Assembly (NCBI RefSeq): GCF_900232945.1
Contig: NZ_OCTU01000001.1
Span: forward strand, 369,613-433,612
Source of the DNA: Urinicoccus timonensis
GTDB lineage: Bacteria > Bacillota > Clostridia > Tissierellales > Peptoniphilaceae
Length of the DNA stretch: 64,000 nt
Direction of reading: 5' to 3'
Made by a program: the position numbers and the translations under genes
In this document: positions 34,529 to 43,234 of the stretch, piece by piece
How positions within the stretch are numbered: the stretch's first letter is position 1
How the letters are laid out: each line of letters opens with the position of its first letter
Notes under the pieces: generated by a model
What the model was told of the DNA's origin: nothing
The model's database searches: none
What the model saw: the letters and a program-made list of their open reading frames with translations, nothing else

Positions 34529-35650
34529 TCAATTTTCTTTGGATTCTGTGGCAGTTTTTTGTAGGTAGGCGTTGATAAAGGGGTCTAGGTCTCCGTCCAT
34601 AACCCGGTTTACATCTCCTACCTCTTCTCCCGTCCGGTGGTCTTTGACCATGGTATAGGGTTGAAAAACGTAAGAGCGGATTTGAGATCCCCAGGCAATT
34701 TGTGCATAGTTGCCTTGGAGGTCGTCAATCTTTTCTTTTTTCTCTTCTTCTGCCAGGGCAATTAATTTTGCCTTTAACATATTCATGGCTTGTTCTCTGT
34801 TTTGGATTTGTGACCGTTCATTTTGACATTGGACTACAATCCCTGTGGGAATATGGGTAATCCGAACAGCGGAATCCGTTGTATTGACGTGCTGACCACC
34901 AGCCCCGGAGGACCGGTAGGTGTCAATTTTCAAGTCTTCATCCTTGATGTCTACTTCAATGTCCTCATCCAATTCAGGATAGACGTCTACACTGGAAAAA
35001 GAGGTGTGCCGCTTTTTGGCCGCATCAAAGGGGCTGATACGGACTAGGCGGTGGACTCCCTTTTCAGCTTTTAGGTAGCCATAGGCATGGGGACCGGCCA
35101 TCCGCATGGTTACGGACTTGATCCCTGCTTCATCTTCTGTTAAGAGGTCCAGGGTTTCTACCTTGAAGCCCTTTTTATCTCCATAGCGGCGGTACATCCG
35201 GTAGAGCATGTCTGCCCAGTCTTGGGCTTCTGTTCCTCCGGCTCCGGCATGGATGGAGACAATAGCTGCATTGTCGTCGTATTCCCCTGTTAGAAGAGTG
35301 GTTAACTTGAAGTTGGCGGCCCGGTCTTGGATGTCTTGGACAGACTCCTTGAATTGGTCGTAAAAGGCAAAATCCTCTTCTTCTTCCATAAGGTCAATCA
35401 TGACTTCTGCTTCTTCAATGTCTTCCATCAGCTGGTCATAGGTGTCGATTTTTTCCTTGTATTGGTTTTGCTTTTTAATTAACTTTTGCGCCGCTTGAGA
35501 ATCGTCCCAAAAACCTGGTTGAAAGGTTTCTTTTTCGATTTCCTTTTCTTCAGCCTTTAAAGAGTCAATGTCTATGGATGCCCCAAGTTCTAAAACCAGA
35601 TTTTTTGCCTTGTCTAAGCCGTCTTTATCTAGATAGATGTTTTGCTCCAT
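34529..35650 (-). CDS. prfB: Peptide chain release factor 2
   Basis: Encodes 373 residues as one unbroken frame. The SPF codon-recognition tripeptide is at 206-208 and the GGQ motif at 251-253 (SSGAGGQHVN). It releases nascent chains at UGA and UAA. Unlike most RF2 genes, no in-frame UGA or CUUUGA shift site is seen near codon 25; the region reads LELGASIDIDS. The normal autoregulatory frameshift is therefore missing. It lies 9 bp after secA. Confidence 0.95.
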   Translation of the reverse strand: MEQNIYLDKDGLDKAKNLVLELGASIDIDSLKAEEKEIEKETFQPGFWDDSQAAQKLIKKQNQYKEKIDTYDQLMEDIEEAEVMIDLMEEEEDFAFYDQFKESVQDIQDRAANFKLTTLLTGEYDDNAAIVSIHAGAGGTEAQDWADMLYRMYRRYGDKKGFKVETLDLLTEDEAGIKSVTMRMAGPHAYGYLKAEKGVHRLVRISPFDAAKKRHTSFSSVDVYPELDEDIEVDIKDEDLKIDTYRSSGAGGQHVNTTDSAVRITHIPTGIVVQCQNERSQIQNREQAMNMLKAKLIALAEEEKKEKIDDLQGNYAQIAWGSQIRSYVFQPYTMVKDHRTGEEVGDVNRVMDGDLDPFINAYLQKTATESKEN

Positions 35651-35659
35651 AGGACCTCC

Positions 35660-38401
35660 TTAAGCATTTTTTCCGTGACAATTCTTATATTTCTTTCCAC
35701 TTCCACAAGGACAGGGGTCATTTCGACCAACTTTTTCGTTCTTGCGGACATAGGGTTTTTGCTTGCCATCATCAGGATTGACTGTTTCTACTTCCTTGGC
35801 CACCCGAACCCGGTGGACATTTTCAGGATTGTAGACATGGAAGAGCATCTTAACAGTATCTTCCCGGATAGTTTCATTCATGGCTTCAAACATATCGAAA
35901 CCTTCGTTTTGGTAGGCCCGGGCTGGGTCTACTTGGCCTACTGCTCTTAGGCCAATTCCTTGACGGAGTTGGTCCATGGCATCGATGTGGTCCATCCATT
36001 TTTGGTCCACTACTTGGAGGAGGACAACTCGTTCTACTTCTCTAAACTTATCGGAACCAAATTCTTCTTCCTTGGCTTGGTAGCGGTCAAAGGCCTTTTG
36101 GCGAATGGCTTCTTTTAAGTCTTGGATGGAATCTTTTTCGTGGCCTGATAGCTCATTTTCTTCGAAGCCGAAAGTTTCAATTAAGCTGTTTAAGAGGCCT
36201 TGACGGTCTAGGTTTTTATGGCCGTGCTCGTCAGGCTTGTTGTAGAAGTCTACCAGGCTGTCTACAAGGCCTGTTACCATGTTTAAGATGTCGTCTTTTA
36301 AGTTTTGTCCTTCCAAGACCTTGCGACGTTCTCCATAGATGACTTGTCTTTGCTTGTTCATAACGTCGTCATATTGGAGGACGTTTTTCCGGATGGAGAA
36401 GTTATTTCCTTCTACCTTTCTTTGAGCAGATTCAATTAAACGGGTTAAAATCTTGTGCTCAATGGGTTCATCCGGTGGAGTATCAATAGAGGCCATGACC
36501 TTTTTAAAGCGGTCTCCGGCAAAAAGACGAATCAGATCATCGTCTCCAGAAATATAGAAACGGGTGGAACCTGGGTCTCCTTGCCGACCGGCCCGACCCC
36601 TTAATTGGTTGTCAATCCGTCTGGACTCATGGCGTTCAGTCCCGATAATGTGGAGACCACCTGCTTGGATGACCTTCTTTTCTTCCTCATCGGTGCCTTC
36701 TTTAAAGCGAGCCAGTTCTTCTTGGTAGAGTTTACGAGCTTCAATTACTTCTTGGTCTTCTGTATCAAAGAAGGAGTCTACTAGTTCAAGAGTGGCTTCA
36801 GAAATACCTTGTTTAAGCAGTTCTTTTTTTGCCATGAATTCTGGGTTTCCACCCAAGACAATATCTGTACCACGACCGGCCATGTTGGTGGCAATGGTAA
36901 CGGCCCCATAGCGACCTGCTTGGGCTACGATTTCAGACTCTTGCTTGTGTTTTTTCGCATTTAGGACTTGGTGCTTGATGCCTCGTCTCTTTAAATACTT
37001 ACTTAATAGTTCTGATTTTTCAATGGAAATGGTCCCTACCAGGATGGGTTGGCCTGTTTCATGTCGTTTGACAATTTCTTCTGTAACAGCTTGGAATTTA
37101 GATTCTTCATCCTTGTAGATGGCGTCATTCATGTCCTTCCGGATAACGGGTTTGTTGGTTGGAATTTCAATAACGTCAATCTTGTAAATTTCCCGGAATT
37201 CTTCTTCTTCTGTCTTGGCTGTCCCAGTCATCCCAGCTAGCTTGTCATACATCCTAAAGAAGTTTTGGAAGGTAACTGTTGCTAGGGTCTTGGATTCTGC
37301 CTTGACTTCAATGGCTTCCTTGGCTTCAATAGCTTGGTGGAGTCCATCTGAATAGCGCCGTCCATACATTAAACGACCAGTAAATTCATCCACGATGATG
37401 ATTTCATTTTCTTGGACTACATAGTCGATGTCCCTCTTCATATTTCCTTGGGCCTTAAGGGCTTGGTTGATATGGTGGGCCAATTCCATGTTTTCCATGT
37501 CGGACAAGTTGTCGATGCCAAAATAGCTTTCTGCCTTGGCAGTCCCCTTGTCAGTCAGGGTTGAGGTCTTTTGTTTTTCGTCAATGACATAGTCTACAGT
37601 TTCTTCGGTAAATTCCCGGTTGAAGATGTCTGCTCTTTCTTCATCTTGAGACTTAACCCGGCTGGTTAGGGTGTTGACAAAGTCTCTTGCCCGGATGTAG
37701 AGGTCTGTGGATTCATCCCCTTGGCCTGAAATAATCAAAGGAGTTCTAGCTTCATCAATTAAGATGGAGTCCACTTCGTCCACGATACAATAGTGGAGGT
37801 CTCTTTGAACCATTTCTTCCTTGTAGATGACCATGTTATCTCTTAGGTAGTCAAAACCGAATTCATTGTTGGTCCCGTAAGTAATGTCTGCATTGTAGGC
37901 AGCCTTTCTTTCCTCTGGTGTCATATCATGGAGGATACAACCTACAGACAGGCCTAGGAATTCATAGATTTTACCCATCCATTCCCGGTCCCGGTTGGCC
38001 AGGTAGTCATTGACTGTAACTACATGGACACCCCTACCTTCCAGGGCATTTAAATAAGCCGGTAGGGTAGCTACCAGGGTCTTACCTTCCCCGGTCTTCA
38101 TTTCCGCAATCCGTCCTTGGTGGAGGATAATCCCCCCAATAATTTGAACTTCAAAGTGCTTCATGCCCAAAACCCGCCATGCTGCTTCTCGAACCACAGC
38201 AAAGGCTTCCGGTAGGATATGGTCTAGATCTTCCCCATCCTTTTGGACCCGTTTTTTGAATTCTTCTGTTTTTGCCTTTAATTGGTCATCGGTTAAACCT
38301 TGCATTTCTCGGTCTAAGCTGATGACTTTTTTTACTAAAGGCTGAATTTTTTTAATTTCTCGGTCTGAATAAGAACCGAACAACGTATCAAATAGTCCCA
38401 C
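35660..38401 (-). CDS. secA: Preprotein translocase ATPase SecA
   Basis: Encodes 913 residues with a GTG start (38401) preceded by AAAGGTG. Walker A is MKTGEGKT at 101-108, the DEAD-like box is [14 protein letters not shown], and helicase motif VI is [13 protein letters not shown]. The C-terminal zinc knuckle [13 protein letters not shown] binds SecB or lipids. It drives protein export through SecYEG. Its upstream region contains a promoter, a palindrome and a possible attenuated leader. Confidence 0.97.
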   Translation of the reverse strand: MGLFDTLFGSYSDREIKKIQPLVKKVISLDREMQGLTDDQLKAKTEEFKKRVQKDGEDLDHILPEAFAVVREAAWRVLGMKHFEVQIIGGIILHQGRIAEMKTGEGKTLVATLPAYLNALEGRGVHVVTVNDYLANRDREWMGKIYEFLGLSVGCILHDMTPEERKAAYNADITYGTNNEFGFDYLRDNMVIYKEEMVQRDLHYCIVDEVDSILIDEARTPLIISGQGDESTDLYIRARDFVNTLTSRVKSQDEERADIFNREFTEETVDYVIDEKQKTSTLTDKGTAKAESYFGIDNLSDMENMELAHHINQALKAQGNMKRDIDYVVQENEIIIVDEFTGRLMYGRRYSDGLHQAIEAKEAIEVKAESKTLATVTFQNFFRMYDKLAGMTGTAKTEEEEFREIYKIDVIEIPTNKPVIRKDMNDAIYKDEESKFQAVTEEIVKRHETGQPILVGTISIEKSELLSKYLKRRGIKHQVLNAKKHKQESEIVAQAGRYGAVTIATNMAGRGTDIVLGGNPEFMAKKELLKQGISEATLELVDSFFDTEDQEVIEARKLYQEELARFKEGTDEEEKKVIQAGGLHIIGTERHESRRIDNQLRGRAGRQGDPGSTRFYISGDDDLIRLFAGDRFKKVMASIDTPPDEPIEHKILTRLIESAQRKVEGNNFSIRKNVLQYDDVMNKQRQVIYGERRKVLEGQNLKDDILNMVTGLVDSLVDFYNKPDEHGHKNLDRQGLLNSLIETFGFEENELSGHEKDSIQDLKEAIRQKAFDRYQAKEEEFGSDKFREVERVVLLQVVDQKWMDHIDAMDQLRQGIGLRAVGQVDPARAYQNEGFDMFEAMNETIREDTVKMLFHVYNPENVHRVRVAKEVETVNPDDGKQKPYVRKNEKVGRNDPCPCGSGKKYKNCHGKNA

Positions 38402-38477
38402 GCCTTTTCACCTTTCCTCATTTATCTTTATTTTTATTCAAGCCATTTCATATTTCTTAAAAATCTTCAACTATCTT

Positions 38478-38510
38478 ATTATATCATATTCAATGGCTTT
38501 ATTCATTGAA
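38478..38510 (-). promoter_or_regulatory. secA proximal promoter with palindrome
   Basis: On the minus strand TATAAT (38478-38483) lies 77 bp before the secA start. The -35 region is poor in sequence but is covered by the inverted repeat TTCAATG-N8-CATTGAA (38489-38510). That arrangement fits an operator or activator site. Confidence 0.5.
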
Positions 38511-38573
38511 TTATCAAGCTTTTTAGAAGTTTTTCCAAGAAATTAGATGAATCTTTGCCATCTCACTTTTTCA

Positions 38574-38687
38574 TAAAAAAATGAGCCCTCCATGGCTCAG
38601 ATAGTCATTTTTGGAGATAGACAACTTGCAAAGCCTAACCCTCTTCTTGCAATCCTACTGAGCTAGTCCTATCAAGGTCTTTACATT
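38574..38687 (-). ncRNA. Candidate structured leader or small RNA with tRNA-like part and terminator
   Basis: Minus strand. A promoter TTGACC (38717-38722), 17-bp spacer, TTAAAT (38694-38699) precedes it. The RNA has an outer stem GATAG..CTATC followed by TCCA (38673 down to 38612) and a D-arm-like TAGCTCAGTAGG. It ends in terminator TGAGCC-N6-GGCTCA with seven T residues (38575-38599). GCTCAG (38658-38663) can pair with CTGAGC in the terminator arm, giving two exclusive folds. It matches no known riboswitch I recognise. It could regulate secA or be a separate sRNA or tRNA relic. Confidence 0.4.
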
Positions 38688-38738
38688 GTATTTATTTAAC
38701 CACACCCTGGGCCTGGGGTCAAGACTTTTCTTGTCCTT

Positions 38739-38786
38739 AGCCAGCTTTCTGGGGTTTTCCTTTTTGCCAGAAAATTTCAGCTGGCT
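38739..38786. other. Long imperfect hairpin in the secA/tRNA-Ala gap
   Basis: AGCCAGC+TTTCTGG (38739-38752) pairs with CCAGAAA (38767-38773) and GCTGGCT (38780-38786), a 14-bp stem with a 6-nt bulge. On the plus strand it is followed by a loose T-rich stretch. No gene on either strand explains it; it may be an end of a small transcript. The rest of 38402-38862 shows nothing more. Confidence 0.4.
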
Positions 38787-38823
38787 TCTTTCAAGATTTT
38801 TTCTAAAAAAATAGTTTTTTTAC

Positions 38824-38852
38824 TGGACAAGTTCTATTTTCTAAGATATAAT
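38824..38852 (+). promoter_or_regulatory. tRNA-Ala promoter
   Basis: TGGACA (38824-38829), 17-bp spacer, TATAAT (38847-38852), 10 bp before the tRNA 5' end. Confidence 0.8.
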
Positions 38853-38862
38853 AATGTGGATT

Positions 38863-38938
38863 GGGGAATTAGCTCAGTTGGGAGAGCGTCTGGCTGGCAG
38901 CCAGAAGGTCAGGGGTTCAAGTCCCCTATTCTCCACCA
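38863..38938 (+). tRNA. tRNA-Ala (anticodon GGC)
   Basis: A 76-nt cloverleaf with encoded CCA. Acceptor GGGGAAT/ATTCTCC, D arm GCTC..GAGC, anticodon arm TCTGG-CTGGCAG-CCAGA (anticodon GGC), T arm AGGGG-TTCAAGT-CCCCT. It reads GCC and GCU. IS200 copy 2 begins one base after the CCA. Confidence 0.97.
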
Positions 38939-38939
38939 T

Positions 38940-39688
38940 AATCATAACCACCCGTAAAACGGGTGGTTTGATCACGGGCTATAAGCCCAAGTATTACCAA
39001 CCAGCGTCTCAAGGCGCTGGTTTTCACTTTGTTCAAACCTTATTGTTTTTGCCTCTTTAGCCTGCCCTTAAAGGGCTTTACTTCATCTTCTCTTGAATGG
39101 ATCTTCGTATTCTTTTACACTTAATTTATCCATTGCTATGTCGTGTTGCTCTTGCTCTCTTATATACTTTGCTATTGTTTGTTCATTCAATCCTACCGTA
39201 CTTACATAATATCCCTCTGCCCAAAAATGTCTGTTTCCAAATTTGTATTTTAGGTTTGCATGCTTGTCAAACATCATTAGTGCACTTTTTCCTTTCAAGT
39301 ATCCCATGAAACTTGACACTGATATTTTTGGGGGAATACTAACTAGCATATGCACATGGTCTGGCATTAAATGTCCTTCTATTATTTCGACTCCTTTATA
39401 TTTGCATAATGTTCTAAATATTTCTCCCAAACTGTCTCGGTATTGATTAAAAACAATTTTTCGTCTATACTTTGGTGTAAAGACAATATGATATTTACAC
39501 ATCCATTTTGTGTGTGATAATGAATTTGCCTTTTGAACCATTTAAATCACCTCTTCATTATTTTAGGTCTGAACAACTCTATTATAATACTGAGGTGATT
39601 TTTTGGTATAACCTTTGTTTCCTACCCGCATAGCGGGTAGTTTTTTGTTTCGCACGCGTTGCGTGCTCAACTGACTAAAGTCATCAAT
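38940..39688 (-). mobile_element. IS200/IS605-type element, copy 2
   Basis: About 749 bp with only tnpA. The right end (AATCATAACC from 38940) holds hairpins ACCACCCG/CGGGTGGT and CCAGCG/CGCTGG. The left end holds CTACCCGC/GCGGGTAG and finishes at TCATCAAT (39688). It is nearly identical to copy 1 over the shared 428 bp, so recent movement is likely. It sits between tRNA-Ala and the hairpin at 39691-39720. Confidence 0.92.
39083..39541 (-). CDS. tnpA: IS200-type transposase TnpA
   Basis: Encodes 152 residues. The HUH motif is H62-V63-H64, GNRHFW precedes the last strand, and the nucleophile is Y126 (KYIREQE). All catalytic residues are present, so it should be active and could also mobilise copies 1 and 3. 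The ATG follows GAGGTG. Confidence 0.95.
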   Translation of the reverse strand: MVQKANSLSHTKWMCKYHIVFTPKYRRKIVFNQYRDSLGEIFRTLCKYKGVEIIEGHLMPDHVHMLVSIPPKISVSSFMGYLKGKSALMMFDKHANLKYKFGNRHFWAEGYYVSTVGLNEQTIAKYIREQEQHDIAMDKLSVKEYEDPFKRR

Positions 39689-39690
39689 AA

Positions 39691-39720
39691 AGAAAAGTCG
39701 GACGAGAGTCCGACTTTTTT
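39691..39720. terminator. Terminator left beyond IS200 copy 2, probably that of tRNA-Ala
   Basis: AGTCGGAC GAGA GTCCGACT (39696-39715) is a perfect 8-bp stem followed on the plus strand by TTTTTT. It faces the tRNA-Ala direction but is now about 750 bp away, because IS200 copy 2 inserted between them. It also works in the other direction (TTTTCTTT). Confidence 0.8.
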
Positions 39721-39818
39721 GTGTTTAAACCCTCAGCATCTTAGAGTGACCCCATAAAGTTGGACCTAATCGAGTAAGCATTTCGCTTACTCGATTTTGT
39801 TTTTACATAACATTCGTT

Positions 39819-40619
39819 CTATGCGGATTGCATGCGTTCACGGTATTGCTTTGGACTTAGACCTCCTAACTTTTCTTTGATTCGATCTTCGTTGTAGTAA
39901 CGGATATATTGCTCAATTGCCTGCACCAGTTCTTCACGACTACGGTAATTGTGGCCATAGTAGATTTCTCTTTTCAATAGGCTAAAGAAGTTTTCCATAG
40001 GTGCATTGTCATAGCAGTTGCCTTTTCTTGACATACTTTGGAAAATATGATGTTTTTCTAACATGGCTTGGTATGCGGTCATTTGATAACCCCAACCACG
40101 ATCGGAGTGAAAGGTCCGTCGATAAGGACAGGCCTTTGTTCGCTCAATGGCTACTTCTAAACCTTGCAGCATGGTGACTCCATTGGGCTGATCGGATAGG
40201 ACGTAACTGATGATTTCCAGGTTGTACATGTCCATGTAGGGGTCGAGATAGAGTTTCTTTGTTTGAAGTTTCCCGGTCTTATCTTCTTCATAGTATTTAA
40301 ATTCTGTGGTGTCTGTGGTAATTTTTTGCAAGGGGATGCTGGTATTGAACCGGCGGTTGATTCGGTTTTTCTTGATTTTCCCCACGACGCCTTTGTAGGA
40401 ATTGTACTTCTTGTATTTCTTACCATAGGAGTGGACTTGAAGACCCATGTCTTGGACCAATCGTTGCACTTTCTTTTTGTTCACCACCTGGCCCCGGTTC
40501 TTTAATTCCAGATGAATGCGGCGATAACCATAGTCTTTGTGTTGGCTCCGAATGACAAGGATTTCGTCTTTTAAGGATTGATCCTTGTCTTCTTCGGACC
40601 ATTTTTTCTGCCAATACAT
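39819..40619 (-). CDS. IS3-family transposase OrfB (DDE)
   Basis: Encodes 266 residues from the first in-frame ATG. The open -1 frame continues upstream to about 40715 (AKIVSKLREQFQLIEILAAI..), overlapping orfA, so the natural product is probably the OrfAB fusion. The DDE residues lie in TTDTTEF, FHSDRGWGYQ and DNAPMENFF, all intact. An HTH_21-like region (HKDYGYRRIHLELKNRG) lies near the start. Confidence 0.9.
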   Translation of the reverse strand: MYWQKKWSEEDKDQSLKDEILVIRSQHKDYGYRRIHLELKNRGQVVNKKKVQRLVQDMGLQVHSYGKKYKKYNSYKGVVGKIKKNRINRRFNTSIPLQKITTDTTEFKYYEEDKTGKLQTKKLYLDPYMDMYNLEIISYVLSDQPNGVTMLQGLEVAIERTKACPYRRTFHSDRGWGYQMTAYQAMLEKHHIFQSMSRKGNCYDNAPMENFFSLLKREIYYGHNYRSREELVQAIEQYIRYYNEDRIKEKLGGLSPKQYRERMQSA

Positions 40620-40660
40620 AAAGGTGGACTTTGGGAAATGGATGGCGGCAAGAATCTCTA

Positions 40661-41245
40661 TTAGTTGGAATTGTTCTCGGAGTTTGGAGACAATCTTCGC
40701 CTTTTGTTCATTGCTTCTTCTTTCTCCAAACTCCTGAGCTGTTCCCAGAACATCTTTTGAATGGTAAGTTTCCGATTTTCTGCCTCTAATTCTTTGATAC
40801 GATTTTCCAATGCTTCGCGTGTGGAGGCGTCGATGGATTCGCTTTTCTTTACAGTTTTTGGTGGTTGGTTGTGGTTATTTTTCTTTGTCACAGGTCTCCC
40901 TCGCTTATGCGGGAGCAGCCCCTCGATGCCCTTCTCTCGGTACTGTCTTCGCCAATTGACAATCATGGACGGATTCGTCAAACCGAGTTCGAGGGCAAGT
41001 TGTCGGTAGCTGCATTCGCTCGTTTCATAGCGTGTAATAGCTTCTAACTTAAACTCTACACTATACGCACGATTATTTCTAGAGCGCATTAAGCCTTCAT
41101 CGCCATAATTTTTGTAATTGCTAATCCATAGCCTGAGAACGGACTTCTCGATTTGGTATTTCATTACTAAGGCTTGATAACTTGTTTTACCACACAAGTA
41201 CTCCTCGACGATTTTCTTCTTCAATTCGTAACTGTATTTTGCCAT
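40661..41245 (-). CDS. IS3-family transposase OrfA
   Basis: Encodes 194 residues with two helix-turn-helix units (KKKIVEEYLCGKTSYQALVMKY and KLEAITRYETSECSYRQLALEL), a RKRGRPV-like basic linker (HKRGRPVTKK) and a C-terminal coiled coil (ALENRIKELEAENRKLTIQ). It binds the terminal repeats. Its end overlaps the orfB open frame. Confidence 0.9.
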   Translation of the reverse strand: MAKYSYELKKKIVEEYLCGKTSYQALVMKYQIEKSVLRLWISNYKNYGDEGLMRSRNNRAYSVEFKLEAITRYETSECSYRQLALELGLTNPSMIVNWRRQYREKGIEGLLPHKRGRPVTKKNNHNQPPKTVKKSESIDASTREALENRIKELEAENRKLTIQKMFWEQLRSLEKEEAMNKRRRLSPNSENNSN

Positions 41246-41406
41246 TAAAAGACCCCCAAAGGTTGGATTTCTTGGTCCAACTTTTGGGGGTCAGTGCATC
41301 TTGCCTGAGTTAAAGAAAATTGTAAAAAATCTGAGATAAATTGTGTTTGTAAAAATTTATTGTATACCATTTTTTATGGTAATGGTTATCAACAAGGAGA
41401 GAAAAT

Positions 41407-41694
41407 ATGAAAAAAATAAGTGCGAATATTTTAGACGGCAAATTTGAGCATTTGGTGGATGAGGATAATTTACAAATAACCCACCTACAAATCAAAAAAG
41501 GCGAAGAAATACCAAGTCACAAGTCAGATAAAAGTGCAGTAGTTGTAATTTATAAGGGCAAGGTAGATTTTAAGGAAGAGAACGGAAACCAGATAATAAT
41601 CCCAGGTGATATAATCACAATGGATTCTAATGAAATCCATGCTCTTAAGGCTCTTGAGGATAGTGATTTGATGGTTATAAAAGTAAGAATTTAA
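41407..41694 (+). CDS. Small single-domain cupin protein
   Basis: Encodes 95 residues. The cupin motif 1 is partly visible (GEEIPSHKSDKSAVVVIYKGKVDF), as is motif 2 (PGDIITMDSNEIHALKALED). Only one or two of the usual metal-binding histidines remain (H in SHKSD, H in EIHAL), so metal binding is uncertain. AAGGAGAG precedes the ATG. The hairpin TACCAT-N5-ATGGTA about 30 bp upstream may be an operator. It is AT-rich compared with its neighbours, in an island between an IS and a broken recombinase, so it was probably acquired. Confidence 0.75.
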   Translation: MKKISANILDGKFEHLVDEDNLQITHLQIKKGEEIPSHKSDKSAVVVIYKGKVDFKEENGNQIIIPGDIITMDSNEIHALKALEDSDLMVIKVRI

Positions 41695-41712
41695 GAATAT
41701 ATTTAGCTAAGA

Positions 41713-41750
41713 TAGGCAGGTGGTTATTTTATCAACCTGCCTTTAATTTT
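41713..41750 (+). terminator. Intrinsic terminator of the cupin gene
   Basis: AGGCAGGT (41714-41721) pairs with ACCTGCCT (41735-41742), followed by TTAATTTTT. Confidence 0.85.
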
Positions 41751-41767
41751 TATATATTTAAGCAAAA

Positions 41768-41797
41768 ATTTGGGGCATTATAATTTGGGGCATTATA
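41768..41797. repeat. Tandem 15-bp direct repeat
   Basis: Two head-to-tail copies of ATTTGGGGCATTATA. It lies in the AT-rich scar between the cupin and the recombinase remnant. Between 41798 and 41992 I see no intact gene, only short decayed frames. Confidence 0.7.
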
Positions 41798-41992
41798 TAT
41801 GGAAAAAGACTTAGTTTTATTGAAACTACAGAGTTTTTATGTTTTATAAGGCTAATTATCTTATTTTAGAAAGATATCGTGCTTGAAGATTATTTTATGG
41901 AGATGTAAGACGGTATTATTGTTGGATTTTAAACAAAAATGGAAAACCTAAAACGAGAAAAGTAGAGCTAACAACAAGGTAGAAATAAAAAA

Positions 41993-42205
41993 ATGAACTA
42001 TGATTTAGGAGAATCTTTTGAAACTGAAGATAACTACAAAAAATTCATGAATGATATTAGCAAGTACGCTAAGATAAAATCGCTAAACAGATATATCCTA
42101 AATCAAGTTATAGATAAGATATATGTCTATGACAAGGAAGAAATAGACGGACAAATCAGCCAAAAGATTGAAATTCATTAGAAGTTTATAGGTAAATTAA
42201 ATTGA
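41993..42205 (+). pseudogene. C-terminal remnant of a large serine recombinase (DUF4368)
   Basis: The frame reads ..NRYILNQVIDKIYVYDKEE..QKIEIH, stop, KFIGKLN, stop. Large serine recombinases of mobile elements commonly end in the form VxEKIVVHE..QxIEIYYxFIGxI (DUF4368). Here a TAG (42179-42181) stands where a Tyr codon is expected (one base from TAT or TAC), and the catalytic domain is missing. It is a relic of a lost conjugative transposon or similar element. Confidence 0.7.
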
Positions 42206-42306
42206 CCACTTCGAACTACTCACCAGAGTTTGACAGACAGGTGTTCTTACAGTAAAATTAATTTTAATATTTATCGTTTAAATTATGTAACAAATGAGGG
42301 AGAGAC

Positions 42307-43233
42307 ATGGAGAAAAAAGAGTTAATTAGAGAGATTGAAAGGCTAAAATTAGAGAAAGATGCTTTAATTTTAGCCCACTATTATGTTGATGGAGACTTGC
42401 AAGAAATTGCAGATTTTGTCGGAGATTCTTATGCCCTTGCAAAAAAGGCTGTATCTAGTCAAAAGAAGAGAATTGTATTTTGTGGAGTTAAGTTTATGGG
42501 AGAAAGTGCCAAGCTTTTAAATCCCGATAAAGAGGTATTTTTGGTAGACAAAGATGCCCTTTGCCCCATGGCAGAGATGATTACTGGTAAGGACATAGAA
42601 GCATACCGGAAGAAATATCCAGACCTTTGTGTGGTAACCTATATCAATTCTACAGCAGAAACTAAGGCCCATTCCGATGTTTGCATTACATCATCCAATG
42701 CCTTGAAAATCGTCAAAAAGATTCAGGCAGACAACATCCTCTTATGTCCAGATAAAAACTTGGGAACCTATATCAAGTCCCAACTTGAAGAGGACTTAAA
42801 AGATAAGAATGTCATTATCCATGATGGATATTGCCATGTTCATGAAGATTTTACCTATGAAGCCATTCAAGAAGCCAAGGAGAAACACCCCAATGCCCCT
42901 GTTTTGGCCCATCCTGAAATTAATCCAGCCTGCTATGACCTAGCAGACTATATTGGGTCTACCAGTGGTATTTTAAAAGAAGCCCGAGAAAGAGAAGAAG
43001 AAGAATTTATCATCTGTACCGAAAAGGGTATCCTTCACCAACTACAAAAAGATAGTCCCAATAAAAAGTTTTATTTCACAGACCTCGAACAGCTTTGCCA
43101 TGATATGAAGAAGTTGAATCTTGAAAAGCTTAGGGATTGTTTAAGAGATGACTTGAATGAAGTCTTTTTGGATGAAGACATTATGGAAAAAGCCAGCCAG
43201 CCTCTTAAAAAGATGCTTGAAATGGCGGAATAA
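42307..43233 (+). CDS. nadA: Quinolinate synthase NadA
   Basis: Encodes 308 residues. It condenses iminoaspartate with dihydroxyacetone phosphate on a [4Fe-4S] cluster. Three conserved cysteines lie in ALCPMAEM, VCITSSNA and IICTEKGIL. LILAHYYVDGDLQEIADFVGDS is the NadA N-terminal motif. It is the first gene of nadABC, with GAGGGAGAG before the ATG. Confidence 0.95.
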   Translation: MEKKELIREIERLKLEKDALILAHYYVDGDLQEIADFVGDSYALAKKAVSSQKKRIVFCGVKFMGESAKLLNPDKEVFLVDKDALCPMAEMITGKDIEAYRKKYPDLCVVTYINSTAETKAHSDVCITSSNALKIVKKIQADNILLCPDKNLGTYIKSQLEEDLKDKNVIIHDGYCHVHEDFTYEAIQEAKEKHPNAPVLAHPEINPACYDLADYIGSTSGILKEAREREEEEFIICTEKGILHQLQKDSPNKKFYFTDLEQLCHDMKKLNLEKLRDCLRDDLNEVFLDEDIMEKASQPLKKMLEMAE

Positions 43234-43234
43234 G

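Larger units (their letters stand above)
39747..41293 (-). mobile_element. IS3-family insertion sequence, complete
   Basis: A 1547-bp element with terminal repeats TGACCCCATAAAGTTGGACC (from 39747) and, reversed from 41293, TGACCCCCAAAAGTTGGACC. It contains orfA and orfB on the minus strand. A hairpin ATCGAGTAAGC/GCTTACTCGAT (39769-39795) sits just inside the low end. Flanking bases GAG and GTG are only a partial match, so no clean target duplication is seen. Its end is present as solo fragments at 31441 and 50901. Confidence 0.93.

Noticed and set aside
34529..35650. RF2 programmed frameshift
   Set aside because: Looked for CTTTGA near codon 25; the frame is continuous, so none was annotated.
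38612..38673. Functional tRNA or c-di-GMP riboswitch
   Set aside because: It has a D-arm-like string and TCCA, but no T arm or anticodon arm and only 62 nt. The GCAAAGCC string seen on the plus strand lacks the rest of the c-di-GMP core. Kept only as an unnamed RNA candidate.
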